In this document: in pieces, positions 28,636 to 35,368 of the stretch
Numbering within the stretch: the stretch's first letter is position 1
Layout of the letters: every line of letters begins with the position of its first letter
Source: a virus
IMG/VR virus record: IMGVR_UViG_3300048996_000074
Coordinates: 1-50,063 of that record
Strand: one strand, 5' to 3'
DNA: 50,063 nt
Position numbers and translations under genes: made by a program
The notes under the pieces: model-generated
Database searches by the model: none
What the model was told of the DNA's origin: nothing
The model's input: the letters and a program-made list of their open reading frames with translations, nothing else

Positions 28636-28806
28636 ATGAGCGTCGACGACCAGTACCCGAACTGTCCAGTGTGCGGCGCCGAAGTCGATGAGCCTTGTCG
28701 GCGTGGGCCTGGATTGACGGGCGACGGGGCCACATCGTGTGGAGACGGGTTGTCAAACATCGTCGTCACAGAGGCCACCCACACGGGGGAGATAGAGGCC
28801 CGATGA
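28636..28806 (+). CDS. Small zinc-finger protein (56 aa)
   Basis: MSVDDQYPNCPVCGAEVDEPCRRGPGLTGDGATSCGDGLSNIVVTEATHTGEIEAR. NCPVCGAEVDEPCRRGPG is the common phage 'CPxCGAxxxxPC' mini zinc finger, with a further Cys in TSCGD. End overlaps the next ATG. Confidence 0.6.
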   Translation: MSVDDQYPNCPVCGAEVDEPCRRGPGLTGDGATSCGDGLSNIVVTEATHTGEIEAR

Positions 28807-29078
28807 CCGTTCCGGATAAGCAGCGCGTCACGCCGCACATGGCCCGCAAAGGCCGCCGCCTCGTCGCGCAGGGCAAAGTGCGCTTCGTTCCGACCGGCCG
28901 CGTCTACGTTGTCGCCGGAGACCACGACACGTACATCGTCACCGTCGCTGGTGAACTGGCCGCATGCAGCTGCGCGGCGAACGGCACGTGCAGCCACATC
29001 CAGGCCGTCAGGATCGCGCGCCGCCACGGCACCGAGCCCGCGCACGTCCTGCCCGTCACGACCCCCACATCGACATGA
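28803..29078 (+). CDS. SWIM-type zinc-finger protein (91 aa)
   Basis: MTVPDKQRVTPHMARKGRRLVAQGKVRFVPTGRVYVVAGDHDTYIVTVAGELAACSCAANGTCSHIQAVRIARRHG... The strand-rich core ends in the SWIM motif C-x-C-x5-C-x-H (ACSCAANGTCSH). SWIM domains bind nucleic acid or proteins and occur in bacterial and plasmid proteins. Nearly the whole protein is one SWIM domain. ATGA coupled to its neighbours. Confidence 0.75.
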   Translation: MTVPDKQRVTPHMARKGRRLVAQGKVRFVPTGRVYVVAGDHDTYIVTVAGELAACSCAANGTCSHIQAVRIARRHGTEPAHVLPVTTPTST

Positions 29079-29347
29079 GCCATACGACCATCTGGAAGTT
29101 CGCGCTACCAATCGCAGACACCAGCTACGTGCCGCTACACGTCAATGCCGAAGTGCTCTCCGTCGCAGCGCAGAACGGGAGCGTGTGGATCTGGGCGCGA
29201 GTCGACACGACCGAGCCGACCGGGCATCGCACGTTCTACGTCCGAGGCACTGGCCACCCGCTCGGTGACGCCGCTGACGCCAGATTCGTCGGGACGGTGC
29301 ACGCCCTAGGCGGCGCGCTCGTCTGGCACGTATTCGAGGCGACATGA
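29075..29347 (+). CDS. DUF7352-like phage protein (90 aa)
   Basis: MSHTTIWKFALPIADTSYVPLHVNAEVLSVAAQNGSVWIWARVDTTEPTGHRTFYVRGTGHPLGDAADARFVGTVHALGGALVWHVFEAT. The WKF-PL-I, A-VLSV--QNG--WIWA-VD, RTF-V-GTGHPL and FVGT---GGALVWHVFE blocks are the well-known small DUF7352 pattern of phages and plasmids. Function unknown, beta-rich. Confidence 0.75.
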   Translation: MSHTTIWKFALPIADTSYVPLHVNAEVLSVAAQNGSVWIWARVDTTEPTGHRTFYVRGTGHPLGDAADARFVGTVHALGGALVWHVFEAT

Positions 29348-29393
29348 GCCTCCGTTGCATCACGACCCCCACCAGCACGTAGGAGAACCACCC

Positions 29394-29708
29394 ATGAGCA
29401 CCATCACGCCACGCGAGCAGCCCACGCTCACCACGCACACCGCCTGCACCGGCCACGAGTACGTCCGCTACACGGATCCGACCTGGGGCACCATCGAATT
29501 CGTCGGCATCGACGGGAGCGAAGGCGGAACGGACGGCGAGGTTGAAATCTTCAGCCGCGACAGCGACGGCGGGCTCGAGCGAGTCCACCAGATCCCGCGC
29601 GCCGACTGGGAGCACATCGTTCAGCACGTCAACGAGTCGATGCGCGGACCGCACCGCGTTCGTCGCTTCCGCGTTCCCCGCCGCTTCAAGCGACGCACGG
29701 GCCGATGA
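29394..29708 (+). CDS. Hypothetical protein with basic tail (104 aa)
   Basis: Start MSTITPREQPTLTTHTACTGHEYVRYTDPTWGTIEFVGIDGSEGGTDGEVEIFSRDSDGGLERVHQIPRADWEHIVQHVNESMRGPHRVRRFRVPRRFKRRTGR. The ATG at 29394 is preceded by AGGAGAACCACCC, a good SD. The basic C-terminus (RVPRRFKRRTGR) may touch nucleic acid or membrane. Family unknown. Confidence 0.6.
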   Translation: MSTITPREQPTLTTHTACTGHEYVRYTDPTWGTIEFVGIDGSEGGTDGEVEIFSRDSDGGLERVHQIPRADWEHIVQHVNESMRGPHRVRRFRVPRRFKRRTGR

Positions 29709-30097
29709 GTCTCCGCCGCATCTTCTTCGGCCGCGCCACGGAGAAGGACCCCGACCCGGAACGAGACCGCGACCCGCTCCGCAACCCAACCGGCGGCACC
29801 AGGCACAAGGAGGGACGCGGCCCACTCGCCTCGAGCCCGCCGCCGCCGCCGCGCGAGACCCGCAAGCCCACGAAGCCACCACGGCCCGCGAGAGCGAGCC
29901 GGCCAGCGGCAGCACGAACCACGAGCACGCCGCGCAAGTCGAAGGCCCGCAGCTCGCAACCCATCCTCGGCCGCGCCAACAACAGCAAACGCGGCCCCGC
30001 ATCCCGCAGCATCGTCGGACGCGGCCGATCACCACTCAGCGGCGGCAAGAAGATCACAGGACGCGGCGGCATGCCCAAAGGCAAGAAGATCCGCTGA
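29705..30097 (+). CDS. Basic low-complexity protein (130 aa)
   Basis: MSLRRIFFGRATEKDPDPERDRDPLRNPTGGTRHKEG... PPPPPRETRKPTKPPRPARASRPAAARTTSTPRKSKARSSQPILGRANNSKRGPASRSIVGRGRSPLSGGKKITGRGGMPKGKKIR. Entirely disordered, proline/arginine/lysine-rich, DNA- or RNA-binding by charge. ATGA start. Possibly a nucleoid-like or membrane-linked charged protein. Confidence 0.5.
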   Translation: MSLRRIFFGRATEKDPDPERDRDPLRNPTGGTRHKEGRGPLASSPPPPPRETRKPTKPPRPARASRPAAARTTSTPRKSKARSSQPILGRANNSKRGPASRSIVGRGRSPLSGGKKITGRGGMPKGKKIR

Positions 30098-30157
30098 GCG
30101 GCTGCCGCCCATCGTGATACCGTCTGCGTGCAATCGACCGCACACGATGGAGGCGCC

Positions 30158-30298
30158 ATGCACAACGACCTATTCACCCGCCGCGAGACACGCCGCTTCG
30201 CAGGCCTCGGGATCCTGTTCCTGATCCTCAACCTCGCGTTCTGGCTCGCACTGATCGCCGGCGGCCTGTACCTCCTCAAGGCCTTCGACGTCCTCTAG
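30158..30298 (+). CDS. Small membrane protein (46 aa)
   Basis: MHNDLFTRRETRRFAGLGILFLILNLAFWLALIAGGLYLLKAFDVL: charged N-terminus and one strong membrane helix. SD TGGAGG 5 nt before the ATG at 30158. No overlap with neighbours, in contrast to most genes. Confidence 0.6.
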   Translation: MHNDLFTRRETRRFAGLGILFLILNLAFWLALIAGGLYLLKAFDVL

Positions 30299-30300
30299 CC

Positions 30301-30513
30301 ATGCCGCAGATCACAGTCCGCCTCAGCGACGAGTTGCGGGAACGCATCGACACCGCACGCGGCGACATCCCACGCGAACGCTGGGTCCGCCGAGTCCTCG
30401 AGAACGCGCTCACGACCAGCGCCGACCCGCACGGCACAGACCGCGCCGCACAGGCCCTACCGGCCGGCGACCGCGCCGACGCATTCCGCGGCGCGACGCA
30501 GAGGACACCATGA
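30301..30513 (+). CDS. Ribbon-helix-helix DNA-binding protein (70 aa)
   Basis: MPQITVRLSDELRERIDTARGDIPRERWVRRVLENALTTSADPHG...: Ribbon PQITVRL, helix SDELRERIDTARG, helix PRERWVRRVLENAL, i.e. CopG/Arc/MetJ type. This fold commonly works as a plasmid or phage repressor/autoregulator or antitoxin; here there is no toxin beside it. Starts 2 nt after the preceding stop. Confidence 0.8.
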   Translation: MPQITVRLSDELRERIDTARGDIPRERWVRRVLENALTTSADPHGTDRAAQALPAGDRADAFRGATQRTP

Positions 30514-30689
30514 CCCTCCGCACGCCCGCCGAGCTCCAAGCCCGCTACCCCTGGCTCACCTACCACCACGGCCGCTACCACGTCGACCCGCGCATGCAAA
30601 TGAGCGCCACGACCCGCGAGCGCCGGCTAGCGATCGTCAAGGAACTCAACGCCCTGCGCGACGAAACCCGGAAAGGAGCAGCCGCATGA
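30510..30689 (+). CDS. Hypothetical basic protein (59 aa)
   Basis: MTLRTPAELQARYPWLTYHHGRYHVDPRMQMSATTRERRLAIVKELNALRDETRKGAAA. Basic, histidine- and tyrosine-containing N-terminus, helical C-terminus. ATGA overlaps. Function unknown. Confidence 0.55.
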   Translation: MTLRTPAELQARYPWLTYHHGRYHVDPRMQMSATTRERRLAIVKELNALRDETRKGAAA

Positions 30690-30913
30690 CCGAGCTGAGC
30701 ACCGACCACTTCACGCACTGCGCGCGGACCGTCAGGGGCGGCGCGCTCACCCGAGGCGGCTTCCCCGACCGACGGTCCGCGCAACGCTACGCCGACAAGC
30801 TGAACGAGACAGCCGCACGCATGGGCCTACACACGCGCTACGCCGCGCACCTAGCCATCGGCCGACCCGTCCCCCGCCCCGTCGCAGATCCCACCGAGGA
30901 GCCCCACGCATGA
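30686..30913 (+). CDS. Hypothetical protein (75 aa)
   Basis: MTELSTDHFTHCARTVRGGALTRGGFPDRRSAQRYADKLNETAARMGLHTRYAAHLAIGRPVPRPVADPTEEPHA. Pattern of strand-helix (GGFPDRRSAQRYADKLNETA) like small single-domain modulators. ATGA coupled. Family unknown. Confidence 0.55.
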   Translation: MTELSTDHFTHCARTVRGGALTRGGFPDRRSAQRYADKLNETAARMGLHTRYAAHLAIGRPVPRPVADPTEEPHA

Positions 30914-31137
30914 CCACCGAAGGCGAACACCCCGACCTCGCACCAGACCGCAAACCCCGCCGCCTACGAAACGAAAGCAACACCCCCACCGCACCCACCG
31001 AAACAGCGGTCGGTCGCGCGGCACGCCCCGCATCGCTAGCCTTTCCGCTTCGCCCGGCTAGCTCGCGGGGCGACCGCGGACCCCGGGCTTTTGTTCGTCG
31101 TGTGTTTGGGTTCTCCGGCTCATCGGATCTGCGATGA
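30910..31137 (+). CDS. Hypothetical basic protein (75 aa), low-confidence C-terminus
   Basis: MTTEGEHPDLAPDRKPRRLRNESNTPTAPTETAVGRAARPASLAFPLRPASSRGDRGPRAFVRRVFGFSGSSDLR. Polar, disordered. Codon pattern changes sharply inside the ORF at about 31040, where a hairpin with T-run (31052-31095) lies in the coding frame. It may be a real gene that reads through, or the true coding end may be earlier. The ATGA start and the overlap of its stop with the next ATG favour a real gene. Confidence 0.4.
   Translation: MTTEGEHPDLAPDRKPRRLRNESNTPTAPTETAVGRAARPASLAFPLRPASSRGDRGPRAFVRRVFGFSGSSDLR
31052..31095 (+). terminator. Hairpin plus T-run at GC-skew switch
   Basis: Outer arms GCCCGG (31052-31057) / CCGGGC (31083-31088), inner arms CGCGG (31064-31068) / CCGCG (31074-31078), then TTTTGTT (31089-31095). 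This is the best classical rho-independent terminator shape in the window, on the plus strand, even though it sits within the 30910-31137 frame. It coincides with the sharp change in G/C strand bias described in the findings. Confidence 0.55.
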
Positions 31138-31334
31138 GCACCACCGTCAGTAGACGTGCCGCGGTTGAGGCTGACGTCCGCGCGGTACTGGCTCTTGTGC
31201 GCAGGTCTGCGCGGGATGATTATCTTGGCTTCGCGCGAGCTGGCGACGACGCCATTGATCAGGCGACCGTGCAGTTGACGTCCATCATCGTCCGCCTCGT
31301 GGCGGAGGCGACCACGTTGCCGGGTGACCCATGA
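31134..31334 (+). CDS. Hypothetical protein (66 aa)
   Basis: MSTTVSRRAAVEADVRAVLALVRRSARDDYLGFARAGDDAIDQATVQLTSIIVRLVAEATTLPGDP. Helical; start ATGA with the previous frame and ATGA with the next. First gene of the G-rich half of the island. Function unknown. Confidence 0.6.
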   Translation: MSTTVSRRAAVEADVRAVLALVRRSARDDYLGFARAGDDAIDQATVQLTSIIVRLVAEATTLPGDP

Positions 31335-31699
31335 GCCGCCGCAAGGAGGATTTGGAGCCGCTGCACGGTGAGGTGGTTGAGCGTCCGGTGCCTGAGGCTC
31401 GCCCGGTTCCGGGGAAGAGCGGGATCGAGTTTCCGGGGCGGTTGCTTCGTGTGCCGTTTCGCGACGCCGATCGGCCGTTGGTCATCGTGTTGCCACCGGA
31501 CCGTCTTGTGGAGGATGAGCCGCCGCCGGAGCAGGGCATCCGGTGGGACAGGCTCGCGGCGTACGCGTTCGGGATCGTGATGCTGCTCGTGGTGTTGGGC
31601 ATCTTGATCGCGGGTGGCGTGCTGGATCTGAGTGCGTTGTCGCCGGATGTGGTGCAGTCGCATCGGCCGCCGCCTGATCTCGTGCACCCGAGCCGATGA
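31331..31699 (+). CDS. Single-pass membrane protein of transfer module (122 aa)
   Basis: Long cytoplasmic N-terminus (MSRRKEDLEPLHGEVVERPVPEARPVPGKSGIEFPGRLLRVPFRDADRPLVIVLPPDRLVEDEPPPEQGIRWDRLAAYA), then membrane helix FGIVMLLVVLGILIAGGVL and a short outside tail. Membrane proteins flanking TraB-like translocases in Streptomyces plasmids (Spd type) spread plasmids through mycelium; a comparable role is inference only. Confidence 0.6.
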   Translation: MSRRKEDLEPLHGEVVERPVPEARPVPGKSGIEFPGRLLRVPFRDADRPLVIVLPPDRLVEDEPPPEQGIRWDRLAAYAFGIVMLLVVLGILIAGGVLDLSALSPDVVQSHRPPPDLVHPSR

Positions 31700-31878
31700 G
31701 GGTCGCTGTGGAGTTGACGGAGAGAGAGGCGAATGAGCTTCAGCGTGCGGAGTTGCGACCTCGTTTCTCTCATTCGACGGAGAGCACCGCTCCGATCGCG
31801 CGGGAGTTGGAGTCGGCGCACAGGAAGCTAAGCGACGCGATCGATGCCGCCCGGTTCCTTGCTCGTGTGGGCGGCTGA
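31696..31878 (+). CDS. Hypothetical helical protein (60 aa)
   Basis: MRVAVELTEREANELQRAELRPRFSHSTESTAPIARELESAHRKLSDAIDAARFLARVGG: helical hairpin. Its TGA shares one base with the next ATG. Lies between two membrane-protein genes of the translocase cluster. Function unknown. Confidence 0.55.
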   Translation: MRVAVELTEREANELQRAELRPRFSHSTESTAPIARELESAHRKLSDAIDAARFLARVGG

Positions 31879-32216
31879 TGAGGCGTCCGTCGTTTTCGGG
31901 GGCGTTGCTGCCGCGTCTCGGGTGTCTCGGGTTCGTCGCGATGATCGCGTTCGTGTGGGCGTTCTCGGTGATCGGGGCGGTCGCGGTGATGCATCATGAG
32001 CAGCAGGGCTGCGACCGGCCACCCGGCATCGGGCGCGTGCTGGTGCCGCGGTCGAGCGTGACGTATGCGCGGGCGAATGGGTGGCCGCGGGTGCTCGTTG
32101 TGGGCGACAGGTTTGGGGGCCCGGTGCTGTATGACCACTCGCGGGAGGCTTCGCGGGTGCGTGCTGGGGCGGCTCGGTTCTGCGATGGCGTGCGGTACCG
32201 GATCGTGGCGCGCTGA
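31878..32216 (+). CDS. Membrane-anchored protein (112 aa)
   Basis: MRRPSFSGALLPRLGCLGFVAMIAFVWAFSVIGAVAVMHHEQQ (one membrane helix), then a compact outside domain with Cys (QGCDRPPGIGRVLVPRSSVTYARANGWPRVLVVGDRFGGPVLYDHSREASRVRAGAARFCDGVRYRIVAR). Overlap TGATG with the next gene. Probably part of the membrane complex around the translocase. Confidence 0.6.
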   Translation: MRRPSFSGALLPRLGCLGFVAMIAFVWAFSVIGAVAVMHHEQQGCDRPPGIGRVLVPRSSVTYARANGWPRVLVVGDRFGGPVLYDHSREASRVRAGAARFCDGVRYRIVAR

Positions 32217-32614
32217 TGCCAGCGGATGCCCAGGAGGCTCAGCAGCGTCGCGCTGAGCAGCATGAGGCACGCAGGGCGGCGGAGCGGAAGCGTCGCTGCG
32301 ACAAGGCCCGCCGGTCGGCCATCACGGCTCTGCACACGGCCAGGGCGGCGCTGGACAAGGCGCGGCTCGCTGCCCGCGGTGTGGACGGGGAGGACCCGGA
32401 CGACGACGCGCAGATGGAGATCGACACGGCGCTGGCGGCCGTGACCGCGGCGCACAAGCGGTGCGATACCGCGATGCGCAGGTGCGGCGCCGCGGCGTCC
32501 CGTGGCGTCGTCAGGGACGCTGAGCGGTACGCGGGGCAATGCGCCCGGGAAGCACGGACGGCCGGCGTGGAAGCACGCCGGGTGCAGCAGCTCGCGCGGG
32601 CCGCGGACGACTGA
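32216..32614 (+). CDS. Coiled-coil protein next to translocase (132 aa)
   Basis: MPADAQEAQQRRAEQHEARRAAERKRRCDKARRSAITALHTARAALDKARLAARGVDGEDPDDDAQMEIDTALAAVTAAHKRCDTAMRRCGAAASRGVVRDAERYAGQCAREARTAGVEARRVQQLARAADD. Almost fully helical, charged heptads. TGATG overlap with the FtsK gene suggests coupled synthesis, perhaps as a partner or regulator. Confidence 0.6.
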   Translation: MPADAQEAQQRRAEQHEARRAAERKRRCDKARRSAITALHTARAALDKARLAARGVDGEDPDDDAQMEIDTALAAVTAAHKRCDTAMRRCGAAASRGVVRDAERYAGQCAREARTAGVEARRVQQLARAADD

Positions 32615-34101
32615 TGGACGGCGCGTTCGTGATCCTGCAGCTTGCGCGGGACCTGGCCATCATCGCGGCGCAGACCGTGTTCATCTTGTGCGTCGCGGCG
32701 GTCCGCTTCCCGATCCGCGCCGCCTGCCTGGCGGGGTTCGTTGGGCTCGCGGTCGTGCTGGGTTTGCATGCCGCGGTCGGCGTCGTGTTCTACGGCGCGC
32801 TGACCCTGATCGCATGGAACGTCGCGGGGCGGGTGCTCGAGCGGGCGACGGGGAAGCTGTGGCTGATCGCTGCGTACCGTGGCCTTGTCGGCACGCGGCT
32901 ACGGTCGTCGTGGCGGCGCTGGCGGCTGTATGAGCGGCGATGGCAAAGGGTGCTCGCCGGCCAGCACCTGACCGTCCCGATCGACAACGGATACGACGAC
33001 GTCCCGAAGCTCGGCAGGGTGACGTGCACGCCGGCGGGTGACACGATCCGCGTGAAGGTGCTGCCGGGACAGACCACGGCGGAGTTCGTTGGGCATGAGG
33101 GGCAGACCGCCCGCAACCTCGCGAAGGCATTCAAGGCCCGGGAGTGCCGTGTGACGGACATCCCGCAGACGGATTACGTCACGCTGGAATTGCCGCGCGG
33201 GAAGGATTCGCTCGCTGCGGTCGTGCCGTTCCCCGGCATCCCGCGGACGACGGCTGAGGTGGATCTGCGGAGGATCCCGATCGGTGTCGACGAGCGCGGC
33301 CGAACGGTCACGGTGCCGATCCACGGGTCGCATGTCCTCGTCGCCGGGCAGACGGGCGCGGGCAAGGGCTCGGTGTTCTGGTCGATCATCCTGCACCTGC
33401 TCCCGTATATCCGGAAGGGGTCCGTCAGGTTGTGGGCCGTGGATCCGAAGCGCGGGATCGAGCTGAACCCGGGCCGCAACCTGTTCTATGCGTTCGCGGA
33501 CAACGAGGACGACATCCCCACGCTCCTCGCGCGCGCTGTGACGGTCATGGACGACAACGGCGACCACCTCAAGGCGCTGGTCGAGCGCAAGCTGACACCG
33601 ACCCCGGACCGTCCGCTGAACGTGATCTTCGTTGACGAGCTCGGTCGGCTCGCGGCGGATAAGAAGTGCCAGCAGTCGATTCGTACGCTCGTGAACGTCG
33701 GCCGCGCCCCGGGGTGTTCGGTGGTCGCGGCGACGCAGAACGCGACGAAGGAGATCGTGGCTGATCGTGACGAGATCCCCGTGAAGATTTGCCTGCGGAT
33801 GGAGAACCTCGACAGTGTCCGCAAGCTCCTAGGCCGCACCGCGTACGCCGCGGGCGCCCGAGCGGACGCGATCTCGCGGGCGACACCGGGCGTCGGATAC
33901 GTCGCGATCGACGAGCTGGCCGATGAGCTGGCGGACGTCGCGCCGTGGTGGTCGCGGTGGCTGCCGTGGAACCGCGGGTATGAGGACGCGACGAGCCGGC
34001 CTCCGGCGCGGTTCCGGGCGTTCCACGTCACCGACGAGATGATCGCTGAGGCGAACGCGAGCTTCGCGCCCGCCGACGAACCGGAGCCCGTCGCGGTCTA
34101 G
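32614..34101 (+). CDS. FtsK/SpoIIIE-type DNA translocase (TraB/TraSA-like)
   Basis: 495 aa. N-terminal region (about 1-75) has two or three membrane helices (FVILQLARDLAIIAAQTVFILCVAAV; ACLAGFVGLAVVLGLHAAVGVVFYGALTLI). The motor domain holds Walker A GQTGAGKG (245-252) followed by SVFWSIILHLLPYIRKGSVRLWAVDPKRG, then FADNEDDIPTLLARAVTVMDDN and Walker B NVIFVDELGRLAA; the C-terminus has VGYVAIDE. The order WAVDPKRG...FADNEDD matches plasmid TraB/AICE TraSA dsDNA pumps rather than long cell-division FtsK. No gamma domain is evident. Start TGATG. Transfers dsDNA between cells in actinobacterial plasmids; phage role unknown. Confidence 0.9.
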   Translation: MDGAFVILQLARDLAIIAAQTVFILCVAAVRFPIRAACLAGFVGLAVVLGLHAAVGVVFYGALTLIAWNVAGRVLERATGKLWLIAAYRGLVGTRLRSSWRRWRLYERRWQRVLAGQHLTVPIDNGYDDVPKLGRVTCTPAGDTIRVKVLPGQTTAEFVGHEGQTARNLAKAFKARECRVTDIPQTDYVTLELPRGKDSLAAVVPFPGIPRTTAEVDLRRIPIGVDERGRTVTVPIHGSHVLVAGQTGAGKGSVFWSIILHLLPYIRKGSVRLWAVDPKRGIELNPGRNLFYAFADNEDDIPTLLARAVTVMDDNGDHLKALVERKLTPTPDRPLNVIFVDELGRLAADKKCQQSIRTLVNVGRAPGCSVVAATQNATKEIVADRDEIPVKICLRMENLDSVRKLLGRTAYAAGARADAISRATPGVGYVAIDELADELADVAPWWSRWLPWNRGYEDATSRPPARFRAFHVTDEMIAEANASFAPADEPEPVAV

Positions 34102-34685
34102 GGCAGTGGTTCGTCCCAGACGAGGCGGACGGTCAGCAGCGCGGGCCCTAGGTGCTCGTCGAAGTCCATCGTGAGCAGCCAGTCGCGGTGCGTGTCGTCT
34201 GTCAGCCACCGTCCCTCATACGCGGCGCCGCGGTAGATAAGGATGTTGTGCGCGGGCCGGCGGTCTGCGCCGCGGCCTTTCCATTTCGGGCCGGTGAGTG
34301 CGTCCCCGAGCGCTTTGGACACGAGCACACGGAAGTTCTCGACGTCGCGGTGCGCCGGTTTCGCGAACCGCATGCGGGCGTGCGCCCACACGGGGGCCTT
34401 GCTGACACCGTCGGCGCCGACGCTCGGGATCGGTCGCGGCAGCAGGTAGTGCAGCCTGTGCAGTTCGCGCATGAGCTGACCCTGCAGCTCGGTCTTCAGG
34501 CGATCGAACGACATCGATCTGAGCGCCACATCATTGATCGACCCGGACCTCAGCGGTAGCGACACGCGCCGTTCGATCCGTTGGGTGCCGGGGGGTGGCG
34601 GGATCGCGCCGAGTTCCATTCCGATGCGGCGGAAGAGTTCGCCGAGCGCCCCTGCGGGCAACTGGGTTTCGGGTGGCGCGAGCAC
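34098..34685 (-). CDS. RusA-like Holliday junction resolvase (divergent)
   Basis: 195 aa. GTG start at 34685. Middle and C-terminal region HRDVENFRVLVSKALGDALTGPKWKGRGADRRPAHNILIYRGAAYEGRWLTDDTHRDWLLTMDFDEHLGPALLTVRL follows the RusA scheme D-x-x-N--K-x-x-D-A-L-x-G ... DDTxxDW...V. The extra N-terminal 60 residues are unusual. Its stop CTA overlaps the TAG of the convergent FtsK gene (34098-34101, CTAG), so no space separates the units. Confidence 0.55.
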   Translation of the reverse strand: MLAPPETQLPAGALGELFRRIGMELGAIPPPPGTQRIERRVSLPLRSGSINDVALRSMSFDRLKTELQGQLMRELHRLHYLLPRPIPSVGADGVSKAPVWAHARMRFAKPAHRDVENFRVLVSKALGDALTGPKWKGRGADRRPAHNILIYRGAAYEGRWLTDDTHRDWLLTMDFDEHLGPALLTVRLVWDEPLP

Positions 34686-34711
34686 GCCCGGATTGTGGAC
34701 GGCCGGGCGGA

Positions 34712-35149
34712 CTAGTGCGCGTGCGGGAGAACGGCGCCCGCGAGCGCGATCCCTGCGTAGGCGAACAGGAAGATCCCAACAGGGACGGTGAACGCGCGCC
34801 GCGCCTTGCTGCCGCGCCGTCGTCGCCTCCCGCGCGAGCGCTTGCGGGCGGGTGCGCGTGTGGTGCCGTTCGCAGCGCGTCGCTGCGCGTCAGCGAGCGC
34901 GTGGCAGCCGCCACGGCCACCGGCGCACAGCACCGTGAGGTCTTCGGGTCGTTCGTTGCCGAGGTTTGCGTAATCGTTGTGGTGCACTTCCAAATGTCGG
35001 CCGAGCCGGCGGAGCTTGGCTTTGGAGAGGCCGCAGAACGCGCAGCGGTATCCCGCGCGCTCAAGGGCGGCGCGCCGGATGCGTGCCCACTCCGGTGACC
35101 TGAGGTGCGCCTTGTACCGCGCGCTGTGCGTGGGACGCCTAGCGAACAT
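34712..35149 (-). CDS. HNH endonuclease with C-terminal membrane segment
   Basis: 145 aa from ATG 35149 (alternatives at 35170, 35206). HNH core: HLRSPEWARIRRAALERAGYRCAFCGLSKAKLRRLGRHLEVHHNDYANLGNERPEDLTVLCAGGRGGCHALADAQRR with Cys-x2-Cys, EVHH, and Cys-x5-CH. Then a very basic linker (APARKRSRGRRRRRGSKARRAF) and a hydrophobic C-terminus TVPVGIFLFAYAGIALAGAVLPHAH, a credible membrane helix. Membrane anchoring of an HNH domain is unusual; placed beside RusA-like and EEP nuclease genes. Confidence 0.75.
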   Translation of the reverse strand: MFARRPTHSARYKAHLRSPEWARIRRAALERAGYRCAFCGLSKAKLRRLGRHLEVHHNDYANLGNERPEDLTVLCAGGRGGCHALADAQRRAANGTTRAPARKRSRGRRRRRGSKARRAFTVPVGIFLFAYAGIALAGAVLPHAH

Positions 35150-35318
35150 CGGCGGTGGCCGAGGCTGCATCCAGTTCGTCCAGCAACGCTTCCGCGGCTG
35201 CCACAATCGGGGGAAAGCTCGGATCTTCGTGCGGGTTGATCCTTGCTTCGCCCATAAGCCCGTCGTGCATCACGTCTCGCTCCACCTGCGTGAATTTTGC
35301 GAAGCGGTTCTCGGGCAT
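35139..35318 (-). CDS. Hypothetical protein (59 aa)
   Basis: Start MPENRFAKFTQVERDVMHDGLMGEARINPHEDPSFPPIVAAAEALLDELDAASATADVR. The ATG at 35318 lies 5 nt after an AGGAGGG SD, so it is preferred to the ATG at 35345. Acidic, helical. Ends overlapping the HNH start by 11 bp. Function unknown. Confidence 0.6.
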   Translation of the reverse strand: MPENRFAKFTQVERDVMHDGLMGEARINPHEDPSFPPIVAAAEALLDELDAASATADVR

Positions 35319-35368
35319 CGCGCCCTCCTCTTGGTTCTCGGACACCGCGGGGTGTCCCTGCCCCCGGA

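Noticed and set aside
29344-29382. 12-codon ORF MSLRCITTPTST between 29347 and 29394
   Set aside because: Too short and not supported by SD or conservation; probably leader sequence.
30301-30513. RHH protein as antitoxin of a toxin-antitoxin pair
   Set aside because: The following 59-aa protein has no RelE/PemK-like pattern; repressor role is as likely.
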